Shown here: positions 23,208 through 32,139 of the stretch, piece by piece
Numbering within the stretch: the stretch's first letter is position 1
Layout: every line of letters starts with the position of its first letter
Assembly: GCA_021372535.1 (NCBI GenBank)
Contig: JAJFUH010000093.1
Coordinates: 1 to 33,056, forward strand
DNA: 33,056 bases
Direction: 5' to 3'
DNA from: a bacterium
GTDB lineage: Bacteria > Latescibacterota > Latescibacteria > Latescibacterales > Latescibacteraceae
Notes under the pieces: generated by a model
What the model was told of the DNA's origin: nothing
The model's input: the letters and a program-made list of their open reading frames with translations, nothing else
Databases searched by the model: none
Translations under genes and position numbers: made by a program

Positions 23208-25016
23208 ATGAAGACCGAAAATAAAATTACCGTGCTCGATTTTGGCGGTCAGTATGCGCATCTCATCACCAAACGGATACGGCATCTCGGCGTCTATGCG
23301 GACATCATGCTTCCCGATGTGAGTATCGAAGAACTCGGCAGGCCCGGGGGGATTATTCTTTCCGGCGGCCCGTCGAGCGTTTACTCTGAGAATGCGCCGC
23401 CGTTCAATCGTGAAATTCTCGAAACGGGTATTCCTGTCCTCGGTTTATGCTATGGCATGCACCTCATCGCGTTCCTTCTCGGCGGCGAGGTTAAACGGCT
23501 CAACCGCCGTGAATACGGCAGGGCTGAGCTCGAAGTCGTCGGGAAGACACCGCTCTTCGATGGCCTCGGTGAACGTGAGCAGGTCTGGATGAGCCACGGC
23601 GATTCGGTCGTCAGGCCTCCGGATGGATTCAGCGTCATCGGCAGGACCGGAGACTGCCCCTTTGCGGCGATAAGCGATGAAAAACGATTGCTGTACGGTC
23701 TTCAGTTTCATCCCGAGGTCAAGGATACCCCTTCAGGCGACCGGATTCTGAAACATTTCATAAAAAATATCTGCCATCTCGATAAAAACTGGTCGATGGA
23801 GAGTTATATTGCTGAAAAGATGCAGGAAATCCGCGAGCGTGTGGGCAGCCGCAGCGTTTTTCTCCTTGTATCCGGCGGGGTCGATTCCACAGTCACCTTT
23901 ACCCTCCTGAACGAGGCGCTCGGGGAAGACCGTGTTCTCGGTCTTCACATCGATACGGGACTTATGCGGAAGAACGAGACGGCTGCGGTGAAAATCGCAC
24001 TCGAAAAACTCGGTTTCCATAACATGGTTGTGGTCGACCGGAGTAGCGATTTTCTCAGGGCAGTCGATGGCCTGACCGACCCTCAGGAAAAACGCAGGGC
24101 AATCGGCGATGAATTCATTTATGTGAAAGATCGCGAACTCACCGCGCTCAATCTCGATCCGGATCGCTGGCTGCTCGGGCAGGGGACGCTTTATCCCGAC
24201 ATTATCGAATCCGGAGGGAGCCGTCACGCCGATGTGATAAAAACTCATCATAACCGCACCGACATGATAAAGGAGATGGTCGCGAAAGGTCTCGTCGTCG
24301 AGCCGCTCGACCAATTGTATAAGGACGAGGTCCGCGAGGTCGGAGAACGGCTTGGCCTGCCCCATGAACTCGTATGGCGGCACCCGTTTCCGGGGCCGGG
24401 GCTCGGTGTCCGTGTTCTGTGTGGCAGGGGTGGTGAGTCTGCTGGAGATTATTCTTTGATAGTGGATAAGGTGCGCTCGAAGGCCGAACCGGCCGGGTAT
24501 TCTTCCACTGTGATACCCGTCCGCAGCGTCGGAGTCCAGGGCGACGGCAGAACGTATGCTCATCCGGCCGCTGTCGATGGCAGGATCGACTGGGAAAAGC
24601 TCGATCTGCTCTCCACCGATATCACCAACGAAATCGACGGGATCAACCGGGTTATTGTAAAAATCGGCGGCGGTGAGATTAAGCCGCTTGTCAGCTCATT
24701 TGCAACACTTACCAAGGATCGTCTCGACCTTATCCGTGAAGCGGATCACCGGGCCATGGAGGTTTTACGCGAACATGGGCTTTATGAAAAAATCTTCCAG
24801 ATGCCCGTTGTGCTCCTTCCCGTTTCCACTGATGGTACACAGGAGTGTGTGGTTGTCCGGCCGCTCGAGTCATCCGATGTCATGACCGCGCGGTTTTTCC
24901 ATATGCCAAAGGACAGCCTCAGGGAAATCGCCGACAGAATTCTTGCGCTCGGCTCGATCGAATATGTATTCTATGACGTAACGAACAAACCGCCCGGAAC
25001 ATTCGAATGGGAATGA
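23208..25016 (+). CDS. guaA: GMP synthase (glutamine-hydrolysing), long eukaryote-like form
   Basis: A 602-residue cytoplasmic amidotransferase converting XMP to GMP with glutamine and ATP. The class I glutaminase domain (1-190) has nucleophile Cys81 in LGLCYGMHL and the His-Glu pair in LQFHPEVKD. The ATP-pyrophosphatase domain (about 195-400) has LLVSGGVDSTVTFTLL, GLHIDTGLMRKNE, LGQGTLYPDIIES and KTHHN. The C-terminal region has HPFPGPGLGVRVL, then two dimerisation-like units: VIPVRSVGVQGDGRTYAH...INRVIV and QMPVVLLPVS...DVTNKPPGTFEWE. Usual bacterial GuaA is about 510-525 residues with one such unit; the two-unit layout and the PPGTxEWE end resemble the human enzyme. The two units appear to be an old family feature rather than a recent error, as the frame is intact. 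Confidence 0.95.
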   Translation: MKTENKITVLDFGGQYAHLITKRIRHLGVYADIMLPDVSIEELGRPGGIILSGGPSSVYSENAPPFNREILETGIPVLGLCYGMHLIAFLLGGEVKRLNRREYGRAELEVVGKTPLFDGLGEREQVWMSHGDSVVRPPDGFSVIGRTGDCPFAAISDEKRLLYGLQFHPEVKDTPSGDRILKHFIKNICHLDKNWSMESYIAEKMQEIRERVGSRSVFLLVSGGVDSTVTFTLLNEALGEDRVLGLHIDTGLMRKNETAAVKIALEKLGFHNMVVVDRSSDFLRAVDGLTDPQEKRRAIGDEFIYVKDRELTALNLDPDRWLLGQGTLYPDIIESGGSRHADVIKTHHNRTDMIKEMVAKGLVVEPLDQLYKDEVREVGERLGLPHELVWRHPFPGPGLGVRVLCGRGGESAGDYSLIVDKVRSKAEPAGYSSTVIPVRSVGVQGDGRTYAHPAAVDGRIDWEKLDLLSTDITNEIDGINRVIVKIGGGEIKPLVSSFATLTKDRLDLIREADHRAMEVLREHGLYEKIFQMPVVLLPVSTDGTQECVVVRPLESSDVMTARFFHMPKDSLREIADRILALGSIEYVFYDVTNKPPGTFEWE

Positions 25017-25319
25017 AATTACGGGATATTTTCTGCGGAAAAGTGATGAGCCTGACCTGTTCGTAAAAAATTAATGGAACGCGATCGGCCGGATTTTCAC
25101 GGATTTGTTCATATATATTTTTACAATGTGAACGATTAGTAATTACAAATGATAGTATAAATAATTATTTATGTTTATTTGTGTCTTTGTGTTTTGGTGG
25201 TTATTTTTCTTTAAATTCGGAATAGGAATCATACACGCAAGGATTCATTTTAAAGCTGTATGCCCTGTGTCAGATATTACCCGGATTTGTTTCACGTGAT
25301 TTTTTGAAGGAAATGGTTC
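25017..25319. other. A+T-rich spacer between guaA and etfB, no gene seen
   Basis: No plausible gene. It contains low-complexity motifs (CGGATTTTCACGGATTTG near 25090; TTTGTGTCTTTGTGTTTTGG near 25178) of the kind that recur in intergenic DNA of environmental bacteria. No clear promoter pair was found. Confidence 0.4.
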
Positions 25320-26111
25320 ATGAAAATTGTCGTTTGCATCAAACAGGTTCCCGATACCATGGATGTACGGATTGACCCGGTGACGAATACGCTCGTCCGG
25401 GCCGGTGTTCCCTCGATTCTCAATCCGTTCGATGAGTTTGCCATCGAGGAGGGGCTGCGAATCCGTGAGAAGTGTGGTGGTACGGTTACCGCCGTCACCA
25501 TGGGACCGCCGCAGGCCGATGAGATTCTCCGTGTTGCGCTCGCAATGGGAGTGGACGATGTTGCTCTCATTTCTGACAGGGCGTTTGCCGGCTCCGATAC
25601 CCTTGCGACCTCGTATACGCTTTCACGTGGAATCGGGAAAATCGGCGGTGTCGATATCGTCATTACCGGAAAGCAGGCCATTGATGGCGATACCGCGCAG
25701 GTCGGCCCCGGTATTGCCGCAAGGCTTGGGTTGTCTCAGCTTACCTATGTATCGAAAGTCGAGGATATCGATCTCGAAAAGAAAACGATAACCGTCGAGC
25801 GTCTTCTCGATGGCGGCCGTGAGCGTGTACAAGCGGACTTGCCGGTTCTGATGGCGGTTGTCAAGGATATCAATGTTCCCCGTCAGCCCTCGATCCTGAA
25901 AATGAAAAAAGCACGGGGCGCGCAGATACCGCTGTGGAAGGCTCAGGATATTGATGCAGATGAAAATCAGATCGGCCAGAACGGTTCCCCGACGTGGGTC
26001 GAGCGGATTTTTTCCCCGGAACAGAAGTCGGGCGGAGACGTGTTCAGCGGCGAGGCGGATGAATGCGCGGCGCGGATAACGGAACTTCTGCTTGAAATGA
26101 AGTTACAGTAG
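25320..26111 (+). CDS. etfB: Electron transfer flavoprotein, beta subunit (EtfB/FixA)
   Basis: A 263-residue nucleotide-binding subunit of the EtfAB heterodimer, which passes electrons between flavin dehydrogenases and other carriers. Family features are MKIVVCIKQVPDT, NPFDEFAIEEGLRIREKCGG, VTAVTMGPPQADEILRVALAMGVDDVALISDRAFAGSDTLATSY, the ADP-loop region ITGKQAIDGDTAQVGPGIAARLGL and the signature-like LPVLMAVVKDINVPRQPSI. AAGGA precedes the start. etfA follows after 98 bp in the same direction. The VVVGKQAIDGDTAQVGP-type loop is the one found in Etf proteins of the bifurcating kind, and the partner carries a ferredoxin domain; bifurcation is an inference. Confidence 0.94.
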   Translation: MKIVVCIKQVPDTMDVRIDPVTNTLVRAGVPSILNPFDEFAIEEGLRIREKCGGTVTAVTMGPPQADEILRVALAMGVDDVALISDRAFAGSDTLATSYTLSRGIGKIGGVDIVITGKQAIDGDTAQVGPGIAARLGLSQLTYVSKVEDIDLEKKTITVERLLDGGRERVQADLPVLMAVVKDINVPRQPSILKMKKARGAQIPLWKAQDIDADENQIGQNGSPTWVERIFSPEQKSGGDVFSGEADECAARITELLLEMKLQ

Positions 26112-26119
26112 AACGAGAA

Positions 26120-26137
26120 CCCGTTCTTGAAAACGGG
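26120..26137. other. Small hairpin in the etfB-etfA gap
   Basis: CCCGTT (26120-26125) and AACGGG (26132-26137) with a six-base loop. It is short and has no T-run; it may tune etfA relative to etfB expression or may be chance. Confidence 0.25.
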
Positions 26138-26209
26138 GCCGGGTGTCTGTAATGACGGCTTTCATAAATACCGGCTGCATTGTTCGTTCATTAATCAGAG
26201 TGAGGTGAC

Positions 26210-27406
26210 ATGGGACTTGTCATTATAAAAGAAAAGTGTGTCGGATGCAGATTATGTATAAAGGCCTGCCCCTTCGGCGCGCTCGATCTCATCGATAAAA
26301 AAGCGGTTGTTAACGAGAAGTGCACATTATGCGGAATCTGTGTAAGCTCCTGCAAGTTCGATGCAATCGTTCTTCCCGAGCGAGATCGTACAGGCCACGT
26401 GAACATCGATGAATATCACGGTGTCTGGGTGTTTGTCCAGGAGGACGGCGGCGGCATTCACCATGTATCGCTCGAGCTCGTAGGCGAGGGAAGGAAGCTT
26501 GCCGACCGGCTCGGCACCCATCTTTCCTGCATGGTGATGGGGGAAGGCATCGAACCGCTTCTGGATGAGCTCTCGCATTATCCCGTTGACCGTATGTATG
26601 CGGTTGAGCATCCTGTGCTTGCACGGTACCGCACCAAGCCGTTTGTCGCTGCGTCGGTTGCGCTCATCACCCGGTACAAGCCTGAAATCGTTCTTATCGG
26701 CGCCACTGCAACGGGGAGAGATTTCGGAGGCGGGCTTGCGACCGAGCTCAGAACGGGACTGACAGCCGATTGCACCGATCTCGATATCGAGGATGAAACG
26801 CGGAGTCTCCTCCAGACCCGTCCTGCATTCGGCGGGAACATCATGGCAACCATCAAATCGTCACGGCACCGTCCCCAGATGGCGACCGTACGGCCTAAAG
26901 TGTTTGCCATGCCGCTCAGGGGTGAGAAGCGCGCCATCGAGGTTGTAAGGGAGGAAGTCAGCCTTTCGGAAGCAGATCAGATGACAAGAATACTTGAGTG
27001 GATTCCTTCAAAGGAAGGTGTCAACCTTGCCGATGCCAATATCATCGTTTCCGGCGGGCGCGGGATAGGCAAACCGGAGAATTTCTCCCTGCTCCAGGAG
27101 CTGGCGGAGCTTCTCGGCGGAGCTGTCGGAGCGTCGCGCGCGGTCGTTGACGCCGGATGGATCGATTATTCCCACCAGGTTGGCCAGACGGGACGGACAG
27201 TGAGGCCGACGGTGTATATTGCGTGCGGTATTTCCGGTGCTGTGCAGCATATTGCCGGTATGAAAACATCGGAAGTAATCATAGCCATCAACAGGGACCC
27301 CGATGCGCCGATTTTCAAGGTCGCGACGTACGGTTTTGTCGGAGATGTACTGGAAATTGTCCCGAAACTGATAAAGGAGCTGAAAAGCCGCAGAGGTCTG
27401 GCATAA
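26210..27406 (+). CDS. etfA: Electron transfer flavoprotein alpha subunit with N-terminal 2[4Fe-4S] ferredoxin domain
   Basis: A 398-residue fusion. Residues 1-55 form a bacterial-type ferredoxin with two [4Fe-4S] motifs: Cys10/13/16/20 in CVGCRLCIKACP and Cys38/41/44/48 in CTLCGICVSSCK. The EtfA body follows, with an N-terminal alpha/beta domain (HGVWVFVQEDGGGIHHVSLELVGEGRKLA; EIVLIGATATGRDFGGGLATELRTGLTADC). The C-terminal FAD domain reads IIVSGGRGIGKPENFSLLQELA, VGASRAVVDAGWIDYSHQVGQTGRTVRPTVYIACGISGAVQH, IAINRDPDAPIFKVATYG. Ferredoxin-fused EtfA subunits occur in lactate- and caffeyl-CoA-dehydrogenase complexes that bifurcate electrons to ferredoxin. No dehydrogenase partner is adjacent, so the physiological donor is unknown. 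A GAGG Shine-Dalgarno lies upstream. Confidence 0.95.
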   Translation: MGLVIIKEKCVGCRLCIKACPFGALDLIDKKAVVNEKCTLCGICVSSCKFDAIVLPERDRTGHVNIDEYHGVWVFVQEDGGGIHHVSLELVGEGRKLADRLGTHLSCMVMGEGIEPLLDELSHYPVDRMYAVEHPVLARYRTKPFVAASVALITRYKPEIVLIGATATGRDFGGGLATELRTGLTADCTDLDIEDETRSLLQTRPAFGGNIMATIKSSRHRPQMATVRPKVFAMPLRGEKRAIEVVREEVSLSEADQMTRILEWIPSKEGVNLADANIIVSGGRGIGKPENFSLLQELAELLGGAVGASRAVVDAGWIDYSHQVGQTGRTVRPTVYIACGISGAVQHIAGMKTSEVIIAINRDPDAPIFKVATYGFVGDVLEIVPKLIKELKSRRGLA

Positions 27407-27479
27407 ATGGCGGAACTGTTTGTATGGAATAGAAAATGGACTGTAACCCTGAACATTGAACCTTAGACAGGAAATAACC

Positions 27480-28754
27480 ATGAGTGAATCGAATACTGTT
27501 TCCGGCTGTTGTACGGGCAACTATCTCTTCAAATCCGATCCCGAGGTCTACAAAGAGATAAAACATGAATTTGAACGTCAGCGCGACAACCTCGAGATGA
27601 TAGCATCCGAGAACTATGCATCGACCGCGGTTCTTGAGGCCGCCGGCTCCATGCTTACGAATAAGTATGCCGAGGGTTATCCGGGGCGGCGTTATTACGG
27701 CGGGTGCGAATTCGTGGATGATGTCGAGCGGATTGCGATCGCAAGGGCAAAAACCATCTTCGGTTGTGATCATGCGAACGTTCAGCCTCATGCCGGTTCG
27801 CAGGCCAACATGGCGGCTTATTTTGCCATGCTCCAGCCCGGCGACCGTATCATGGCGATGGACCTCGTGCATGGTGGTCATCTGACCCACGGCAGTAAAG
27901 TGAACTTTTCGGGCCGTATGTACGAGATCATTCCCTACGGTGTCAGGCGCGGAGACTGCCTGATCGACTACGATGCTCTTGCCAAGAAGGCCCGTGAGAC
28001 AAAACCTGCCCTGATCGTCGGAGGCGCGACCGCCTATCCGCGGATCATCGATTTTCCGAAATTCAGGGAAATCGCCGACGAGGTCGGCGCCCGTTTCATG
28101 GTTGATGCAGCCCATATAGCCGGGCTCATTGCCGGCGGCGAGCATCCGAGCCCGGTGCCCTTTGCCGATGTTGTAACGGGGACGACGCATAAAACTCTCC
28201 GTGGTCCGCGCGGCGGATTTATCCTGTCCACCGAAGAGCTGGCAAAACCGGTCGACAGACAGATTTTCCCCGGTATTCAGGGCGGCCCTCTCATGCACAT
28301 CATTGCCGCAAAAGCCGTGGCGTTCGGCGAGGTGCTGAAACCGGAGTTCAAAACCTATGTACGGCAGATTGTCGTGAACTGTAAAACGCTTGCGGCGGAG
28401 CTCATGTCCCGTGGATACACTCTTGTGTCGGGCGGGACGGACAACCATCTCATTCTGGTCGATCTGAGCGGGAGCGGCATCACGGGGAAAATTGCGGAGG
28501 AAGCCCTCGGGATCGCCGGAATCACGGTCAATAAGAATACAATCCCCTTCGAAACGGAGAAACCGACGATAACGAGCGGTATTCGTATCGGTACAGCCGC
28601 CCTCACGACCCGTGGAATGAAAGAGCCTGAGATGCGCACGATTGCCGATTTTATTTCGCGTGTTCTGAAAAATATTGATAACGAAACAGTTTTGGCGAAA
28701 ATACGCGGAGAATCCCGCGAACTTGCTCAATCGTTTCCGATATTTGCATGGTAA
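27480..28754 (+). CDS. glyA: Serine hydroxymethyltransferase
   Basis: A 424-residue PLP enzyme interconverting serine and glycine with transfer of the one-carbon unit to tetrahydrofolate. It shows [100 protein letters not shown] and the PLP Lys238 in [15 protein letters not shown]. The C-terminal domain includes [12 protein letters not shown] and [15 protein letters not shown]. An in-frame TTG at 27456 would add eight residues, but the ATG at 27480 follows AGGAAA and gives the normal length. It lies 73 bp after etfA. Glycine and one-carbon units from GlyA feed purine synthesis, which fits the guaA and nucleoside phosphorylase genes nearby, though gene order alone proves nothing. Confidence 0.97.
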   Translation: MSESNTVSGCCTGNYLFKSDPEVYKEIKHEFERQRDNLEMIASENYASTAVLEAAGSMLTNKYAEGYPGRRYYGGCEFVDDVERIAIARAKTIFGCDHANVQPHAGSQANMAAYFAMLQPGDRIMAMDLVHGGHLTHGSKVNFSGRMYEIIPYGVRRGDCLIDYDALAKKARETKPALIVGGATAYPRIIDFPKFREIADEVGARFMVDAAHIAGLIAGGEHPSPVPFADVVTGTTHKTLRGPRGGFILSTEELAKPVDRQIFPGIQGGPLMHIIAAKAVAFGEVLKPEFKTYVRQIVVNCKTLAAELMSRGYTLVSGGTDNHLILVDLSGSGITGKIAEEALGIAGITVNKNTIPFETEKPTITSGIRIGTAALTTRGMKEPEMRTIADFISRVLKNIDNETVLAKIRGESRELAQSFPIFAW

Positions 28755-28841
28755 GCGTTTTTTTTATTGTAAAAGGAGCTCACGGGTCAGACGGCTTCAG
28801 AGCGATAATCCGTTTGGGCGTTAACATGAAAGGCGACCGGT

Positions 28842-29294
28842 ATGAAGTGCCCGTTTTGCGGTTCTGATACAGACAAGGTGGTCGATTCGAGATCTTCTAA
28901 AAACGGCGAATCGATCAGAAGACGTCGGGAGTGCCAGAAGTGCAACCAGCGTTTTACGACCTATGAGTACATTGAGGATGTCTCACTCAATGTCATTAAA
29001 TCCGATGGTACCCGCGAGCCGTTCGACCGGAAGAAACTGCTCAGGGGTATTACGATTTCATGTGCAAAACGGCCGATTTCGATTGACAGGCTCGATGAGA
29101 TAGTCGACCAGATAGTCCGCGAAATAGAGATGCGTGGTGAACGTGAAATTTCATCGAAACTTGTCGGTGAAATGGTCATGAGGCATCTCAGGGACCTTGA
29201 CGAAGTCGCATATGTCCGGTTTGCATCCGTGTATCGTAAATTCAAGGACAAGTCGGAATTTATGGAAGAGCTGAAAAACTTCATCGAGTCGTGA
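28842..29294 (+). CDS. nrdR: Transcriptional repressor NrdR
   Basis: A 150-residue nucleotide-sensing repressor of ribonucleotide reductase genes. The N-terminal zinc ribbon has Cys3/Cys6 (MKCPFCG) and Cys31/Cys34 (CQKC) with the DNA-contacting stretch VVDSRSSKNGESIRRRRE between. An ATP-cone follows (about 46-136), starting LNVIKSDGTREPFDRKKLLRGI and running through EIEMRGEREISSKLVGEMVMRHLRDLDEVAYVRFASVYRKF. It is complete and normal in length. It often sits beside glyA in bacteria, as here (87 bp downstream). AAAGG lies about eight bases before the ATG. No ribonucleotide reductase gene is in the window. Confidence 0.97.
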   Translation: MKCPFCGSDTDKVVDSRSSKNGESIRRRRECQKCNQRFTTYEYIEDVSLNVIKSDGTREPFDRKKLLRGITISCAKRPISIDRLDEIVDQIVREIEMRGEREISSKLVGEMVMRHLRDLDEVAYVRFASVYRKFKDKSEFMEELKNFIES

Positions 29295-29360
29295 ATCCGT
29301 ATGTTGGCTTTTTCCGTATACTGCTGCGGTAATTCCTGACAGGTGTTTGAGAGAAATACA

Positions 29361-30047
29361 ATGTCAATAGCCGGAAACATAAAGCGCGTGTACGAGGAGA
29401 TCGGCGAAGCGGCTTCCCGCGCGGGACGCGACCCTTCGGAGGTGGTTCTGCTCGCTGTGACCAAGACGCGCACGGTACGGGAGATTGAGGAGGCAGCTGC
29501 TGCGGGAATCGTGCACTTCGGCGAGAACAGGGTTCAGGAAGCATCCTCGAAAATCCCCGATATAGCTCTTCCGGTTATCTGGCACATGATCGGTCCGCTT
29601 CAGTCGAACAAAGTCAAACCTGCGGCAGCCCTGTTTGAGTGGATAGACAGTATACACTCGAAAAAAATTGTCGATCTGCTTTCGGAGCGTGCCGCCGAAA
29701 CGGGACGAATCTTCAAAGTGCTCATTCAGGTTAATATTTCCGGTGAATCCGCCAAATCGGGTGTCCCGGTCAATGAAGTCCGTGACCTGGTTGCCTGTGC
29801 GGCCGAAAAAAGGAATCTCGATGTAAGGGGGCTCATGACCCTCGGATCGTTCGGTGTGACTCGAGAGGTTACTCGTTCCGAGTTTGCCCGGATGCGTGAC
29901 CTGTTTGACTCTTTCCGCGCCGATCCGGAGCTGGCTCCCCGTATGGAAGTGCTTTCCATGGGCATGTCTGATGATTTTACCATCGCGGTCGAGGAAGGTT
30001 CGACCATGGTCAGGGTAGGAACGGCAATTTTCGGAAAAAGGATTTGA
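29361..30047 (+). CDS. yggS: YggS-family PLP-binding protein (PLP homeostasis protein)
   Basis: A 228-residue single-domain PLP-binding protein (type III fold, alanine-racemase-like barrel) that maintains PLP and amino-acid balance. The PLP Lys is Lys35 in LLAVTKTRTV. Other family segments are FGENRVQEASSKIP, WHMIGPLQSNKVK, VLIQVNISGESAKSGV, VRGLMTLG and LSMGMSDDFTIAVEEGSTMVRVGTAIFGKR. An in-frame GTG at 29343 exists, but the ATG at 29361 begins the conserved N-terminus and follows GAGAG. It lies directly upstream of yggT and divIVA, the arrangement seen widely in bacteria near cell-division and envelope genes. Confidence 0.96.
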   Translation: MSIAGNIKRVYEEIGEAASRAGRDPSEVVLLAVTKTRTVREIEEAAAAGIVHFGENRVQEASSKIPDIALPVIWHMIGPLQSNKVKPAAALFEWIDSIHSKKIVDLLSERAAETGRIFKVLIQVNISGESAKSGVPVNEVRDLVACAAEKRNLDVRGLMTLGSFGVTREVTRSEFARMRDLFDSFRADPELAPRMEVLSMGMSDDFTIAVEEGSTMVRVGTAIFGKRI

Positions 30048-30054
30048 CAATTCC

Positions 30055-30375
30055 ATGATTCGCATGGTTTTTTATCATATACTGGAAGGAATGATCCTCC
30101 TTATCCGGGCGTGTACGATTATTGCTGCGGGACTCCTGATTGCGAGATCGATTATTGTCCGGTTCATGCCGGTGCAGGCGCGATCTCTTGTACTTACCCT
30201 GGAAAATATGACCGAAGCGTTTGTTACCCCGGTTCGGGTTATACTTCCAGAACAGGGATGCACACGTAATATTGATTACGCTCCTCTCGTGGCGGCAATC
30301 ATCATTCTTCTGCTGGGGCTTGGTTTTAAGGAACTGCTTGAAAATATTGAAGTTTATTGCGCAATAAACAGATGA
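30055..30375 (+). CDS. YggT-family integral membrane protein
   Basis: A 106-residue inner-membrane protein with two hydrophobic spans (about 3-30 and 78-95). The linker includes RSIIVRFMPVQARSLVLTLENMTEAFVTPVRVILPEQG, matching the YggT pattern in which a TEPxLxPxRxxxP segment joins the two spans. The function of the family is unsettled; roles in osmotic-stress tolerance and in membrane or division processes have been suggested. It starts seven bases after yggS and ends 87 bp before divIVA. The single YggT repeat (rather than two) explains the short length. Confidence 0.85.
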   Translation: MIRMVFYHILEGMILLIRACTIIAAGLLIARSIIVRFMPVQARSLVLTLENMTEAFVTPVRVILPEQGCTRNIDYAPLVAAIIILLLGLGFKELLENIEVYCAINR

Positions 30376-30462
30376 AAATACAGAAGGATAAATTCTACGC
30401 ATAATGCGTGTTTTCATTGAGATGAATCAGGTGCTGAAAATTATTACAGAGGGGGAATAACC

Positions 30463-31134
30463 GTGAATATCTCACCGCTTGACATACGGAAACATGAATT
30501 CAGAAAGACGATGCGTGGTTTTGACCCTGACGAGGTGACGGCGTTTCTGGATATGATTTCTATGGAGTACGAAACCCTTGTCCGTGATAACGCCCTGATG
30601 AATGAAAAAGTGGCTAATCTGGACAGTCAGCTCAAGAAGTACCGTGATATCGAGAGTACTCTCAGGGAAACCCTTCTTTCCGCCCAGAAAGCTCGTGAAG
30701 ATACAATCATAACTGCAAAAAAACAGGCCGAGGTAATCGTGCGCGAGGCCGAAGTGAAAGCAGCTTCGATTATCGAAGAAGGCCGTAATGCACTGACGCG
30801 GCTCCGGAGCGCGTTTACGGAGCTCAAGGTTCACAAAGACACATATCTCACAAAAATAAAAGCGCTTACCAAAGCCCAGCTCGATGTATTTGAGCAGTAT
30901 ACATTTTCCGAGGAGAAGAAACTCGAGGATATGAAGCCGATTTCAGATGAAGGAACGGTTGAAACATCCCGGAAAGAAGTATCTCAGAAAGAGATATCCT
31001 TGAAAGAAACAGCCCCGAAGGAAGTACCACAGCAGCCGAAACAATCCGGGAAAAAAGCGGATGAGGTTGTACAGTTGACCCGGGAGACATTTTTCCCGGA
31101 GGATTTCGATGACGCAAAGGAAGATGATAAGTAA
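30463..31134 (+). CDS. DivIVA-domain protein
   Basis: A 223-residue coiled-coil protein of the DivIVA/Wag31 family, which binds curved membrane at poles or septa and organises division or envelope growth. The N-terminal lipid-binding motif is ISPLDIRKHEFRKTMRGFDPDEVTAFLDMI. A long coiled coil (about 35-150) follows, with ITAKKQAEVIVREAEVKAASIIEEG. The C-terminal tail contains four imperfect five-residue units, KEVSQ-KEISL-KETAP-KEVPQ, likely disordered. It starts at a GTG preceded by GGGGG at good spacing. It is unusual to see DivIVA in a bacterium with LPS genes, although several Gram-negative phyla carry it. Adjacent yggS and yggT match the typical cluster. Confidence 0.92.
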   Translation: MNISPLDIRKHEFRKTMRGFDPDEVTAFLDMISMEYETLVRDNALMNEKVANLDSQLKKYRDIESTLRETLLSAQKAREDTIITAKKQAEVIVREAEVKAASIIEEGRNALTRLRSAFTELKVHKDTYLTKIKALTKAQLDVFEQYTFSEEKKLEDMKPISDEGTVETSRKEVSQKEISLKETAPKEVPQQPKQSGKKADEVVQLTRETFFPEDFDDAKEDDK

Positions 31135-31209
31135 ATAAAGGCAAAATAAACAGTGAGAATCGTAATACATATGGTCGCTCATGCGACGTGTTATGTTGAA
31201 AGGTAAACA

Positions 31210-32031
31210 ATGACTGTTATAACCGATATGGTTAAAAAGGCGCGTGACTACATTTCCTCCATGACCGATTTTGTGCCCGAAGCGGGAATTGTTCTCGGAA
31301 CCGGTCTCGGTGGTTTGAGCAATGAGATACAGTCTGAAACGGTTATTCCGTATTCCGATATTCCCGGTTTTGTTCATTCTACCGTGGAATCCCATCAGGG
31401 CAGGCTGATTTTAGGAACATTATCGGGGCATCGGGTAGTCGCCATGCAGGGACGATTCCATTATTACGAGGGATATTCCATGCAGGAAATCACATTCCCC
31501 GTGCGTGTCTTAAAGTATCTCGGCGCTTCGGTTCTTGTGATTTCAAATGCCGCAGGCGGTATAAGGGCCGATTTCGGGAAGGGCGATCTCGTGCTTATCA
31601 AAGACCATATCAATTTATTAGGAGACAACCCGCTCAGGGGTGTGAACGAACCGGAATTCGGTACGAGATTTTCCGATATGAGCGAACCCTATTCACGGCG
31701 TCTCATGGCACTGGCCCGTTCTGCGGCTGTGGAGAAGGGAATAGGCCTTCGGGAGGGCGTATACGCAGCGATGCAGGGGCCGTCGCTTGAAACCGCAGCC
31801 GAGTACCGCTTTCTCAGAATGATAGGGGCAGACATGGTCGGAATGTCCACAGTTCCGGAAGCTATTGTGGCTGTTCAGATGGGTATGGAAGTGCTCGGTA
31901 TAACCATAATTTCCGACATTTGCATTCCCGAAAACCTGGAACGCGTGGTCATACAGGAGATCATCGCAACCTGTGAAGCGGCTGAACCAAGATTGACGAT
32001 GCTTATAAGGGAGGTAATCGGGAAGCTGTAA
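31210..32031 (+). CDS. punA: Purine nucleoside phosphorylase (PNP/MTAP family, trimeric type)
   Basis: A 273-residue salvage enzyme cleaving guanosine or inosine with phosphate to base and ribose-1-phosphate. Trimeric PNP features: AGIVLGTGLGGLSNEI (phosphate site), IPGFVHSTVESHQGRLILGTLSG, VAMQGRFHYYEGYSMQEITFPVRVLKYLGA, ISNAAGGI, LIKDHINLLGDNPLRG and the base/ribose-site segment MQGPSLETAAEYRFLRMIGADMVGMSTVPEAIVA. AAAGG lies seven bases before the ATG. It sits between divIVA and the dksA/traR-type gene. Hexameric DeoD and MTA phosphorylase are less likely given these motifs. Confidence 0.94.
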   Translation: MTVITDMVKKARDYISSMTDFVPEAGIVLGTGLGGLSNEIQSETVIPYSDIPGFVHSTVESHQGRLILGTLSGHRVVAMQGRFHYYEGYSMQEITFPVRVLKYLGASVLVISNAAGGIRADFGKGDLVLIKDHINLLGDNPLRGVNEPEFGTRFSDMSEPYSRRLMALARSAAVEKGIGLREGVYAAMQGPSLETAAEYRFLRMIGADMVGMSTVPEAIVAVQMGMEVLGITIISDICIPENLERVVIQEIIATCEAAEPRLTMLIREVIGKL

Positions 32032-32139
32032 ATTTTTTGTCCTTGATCAGAAATTACTTTCAATTCTGGAAATAATATTGTATCTTACTTAACTCGATAT
32101 GAGTTTGAAAGTACTTTCTCCATCAGAGGGAAGCTGATT

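Noticed and set aside
27315-28730. Long minus-strand open frame (471 codons) opposite glyA
   Set aside because: A shadow of the codon pattern of glyA; no recognisable domain, and glyA is beyond doubt.
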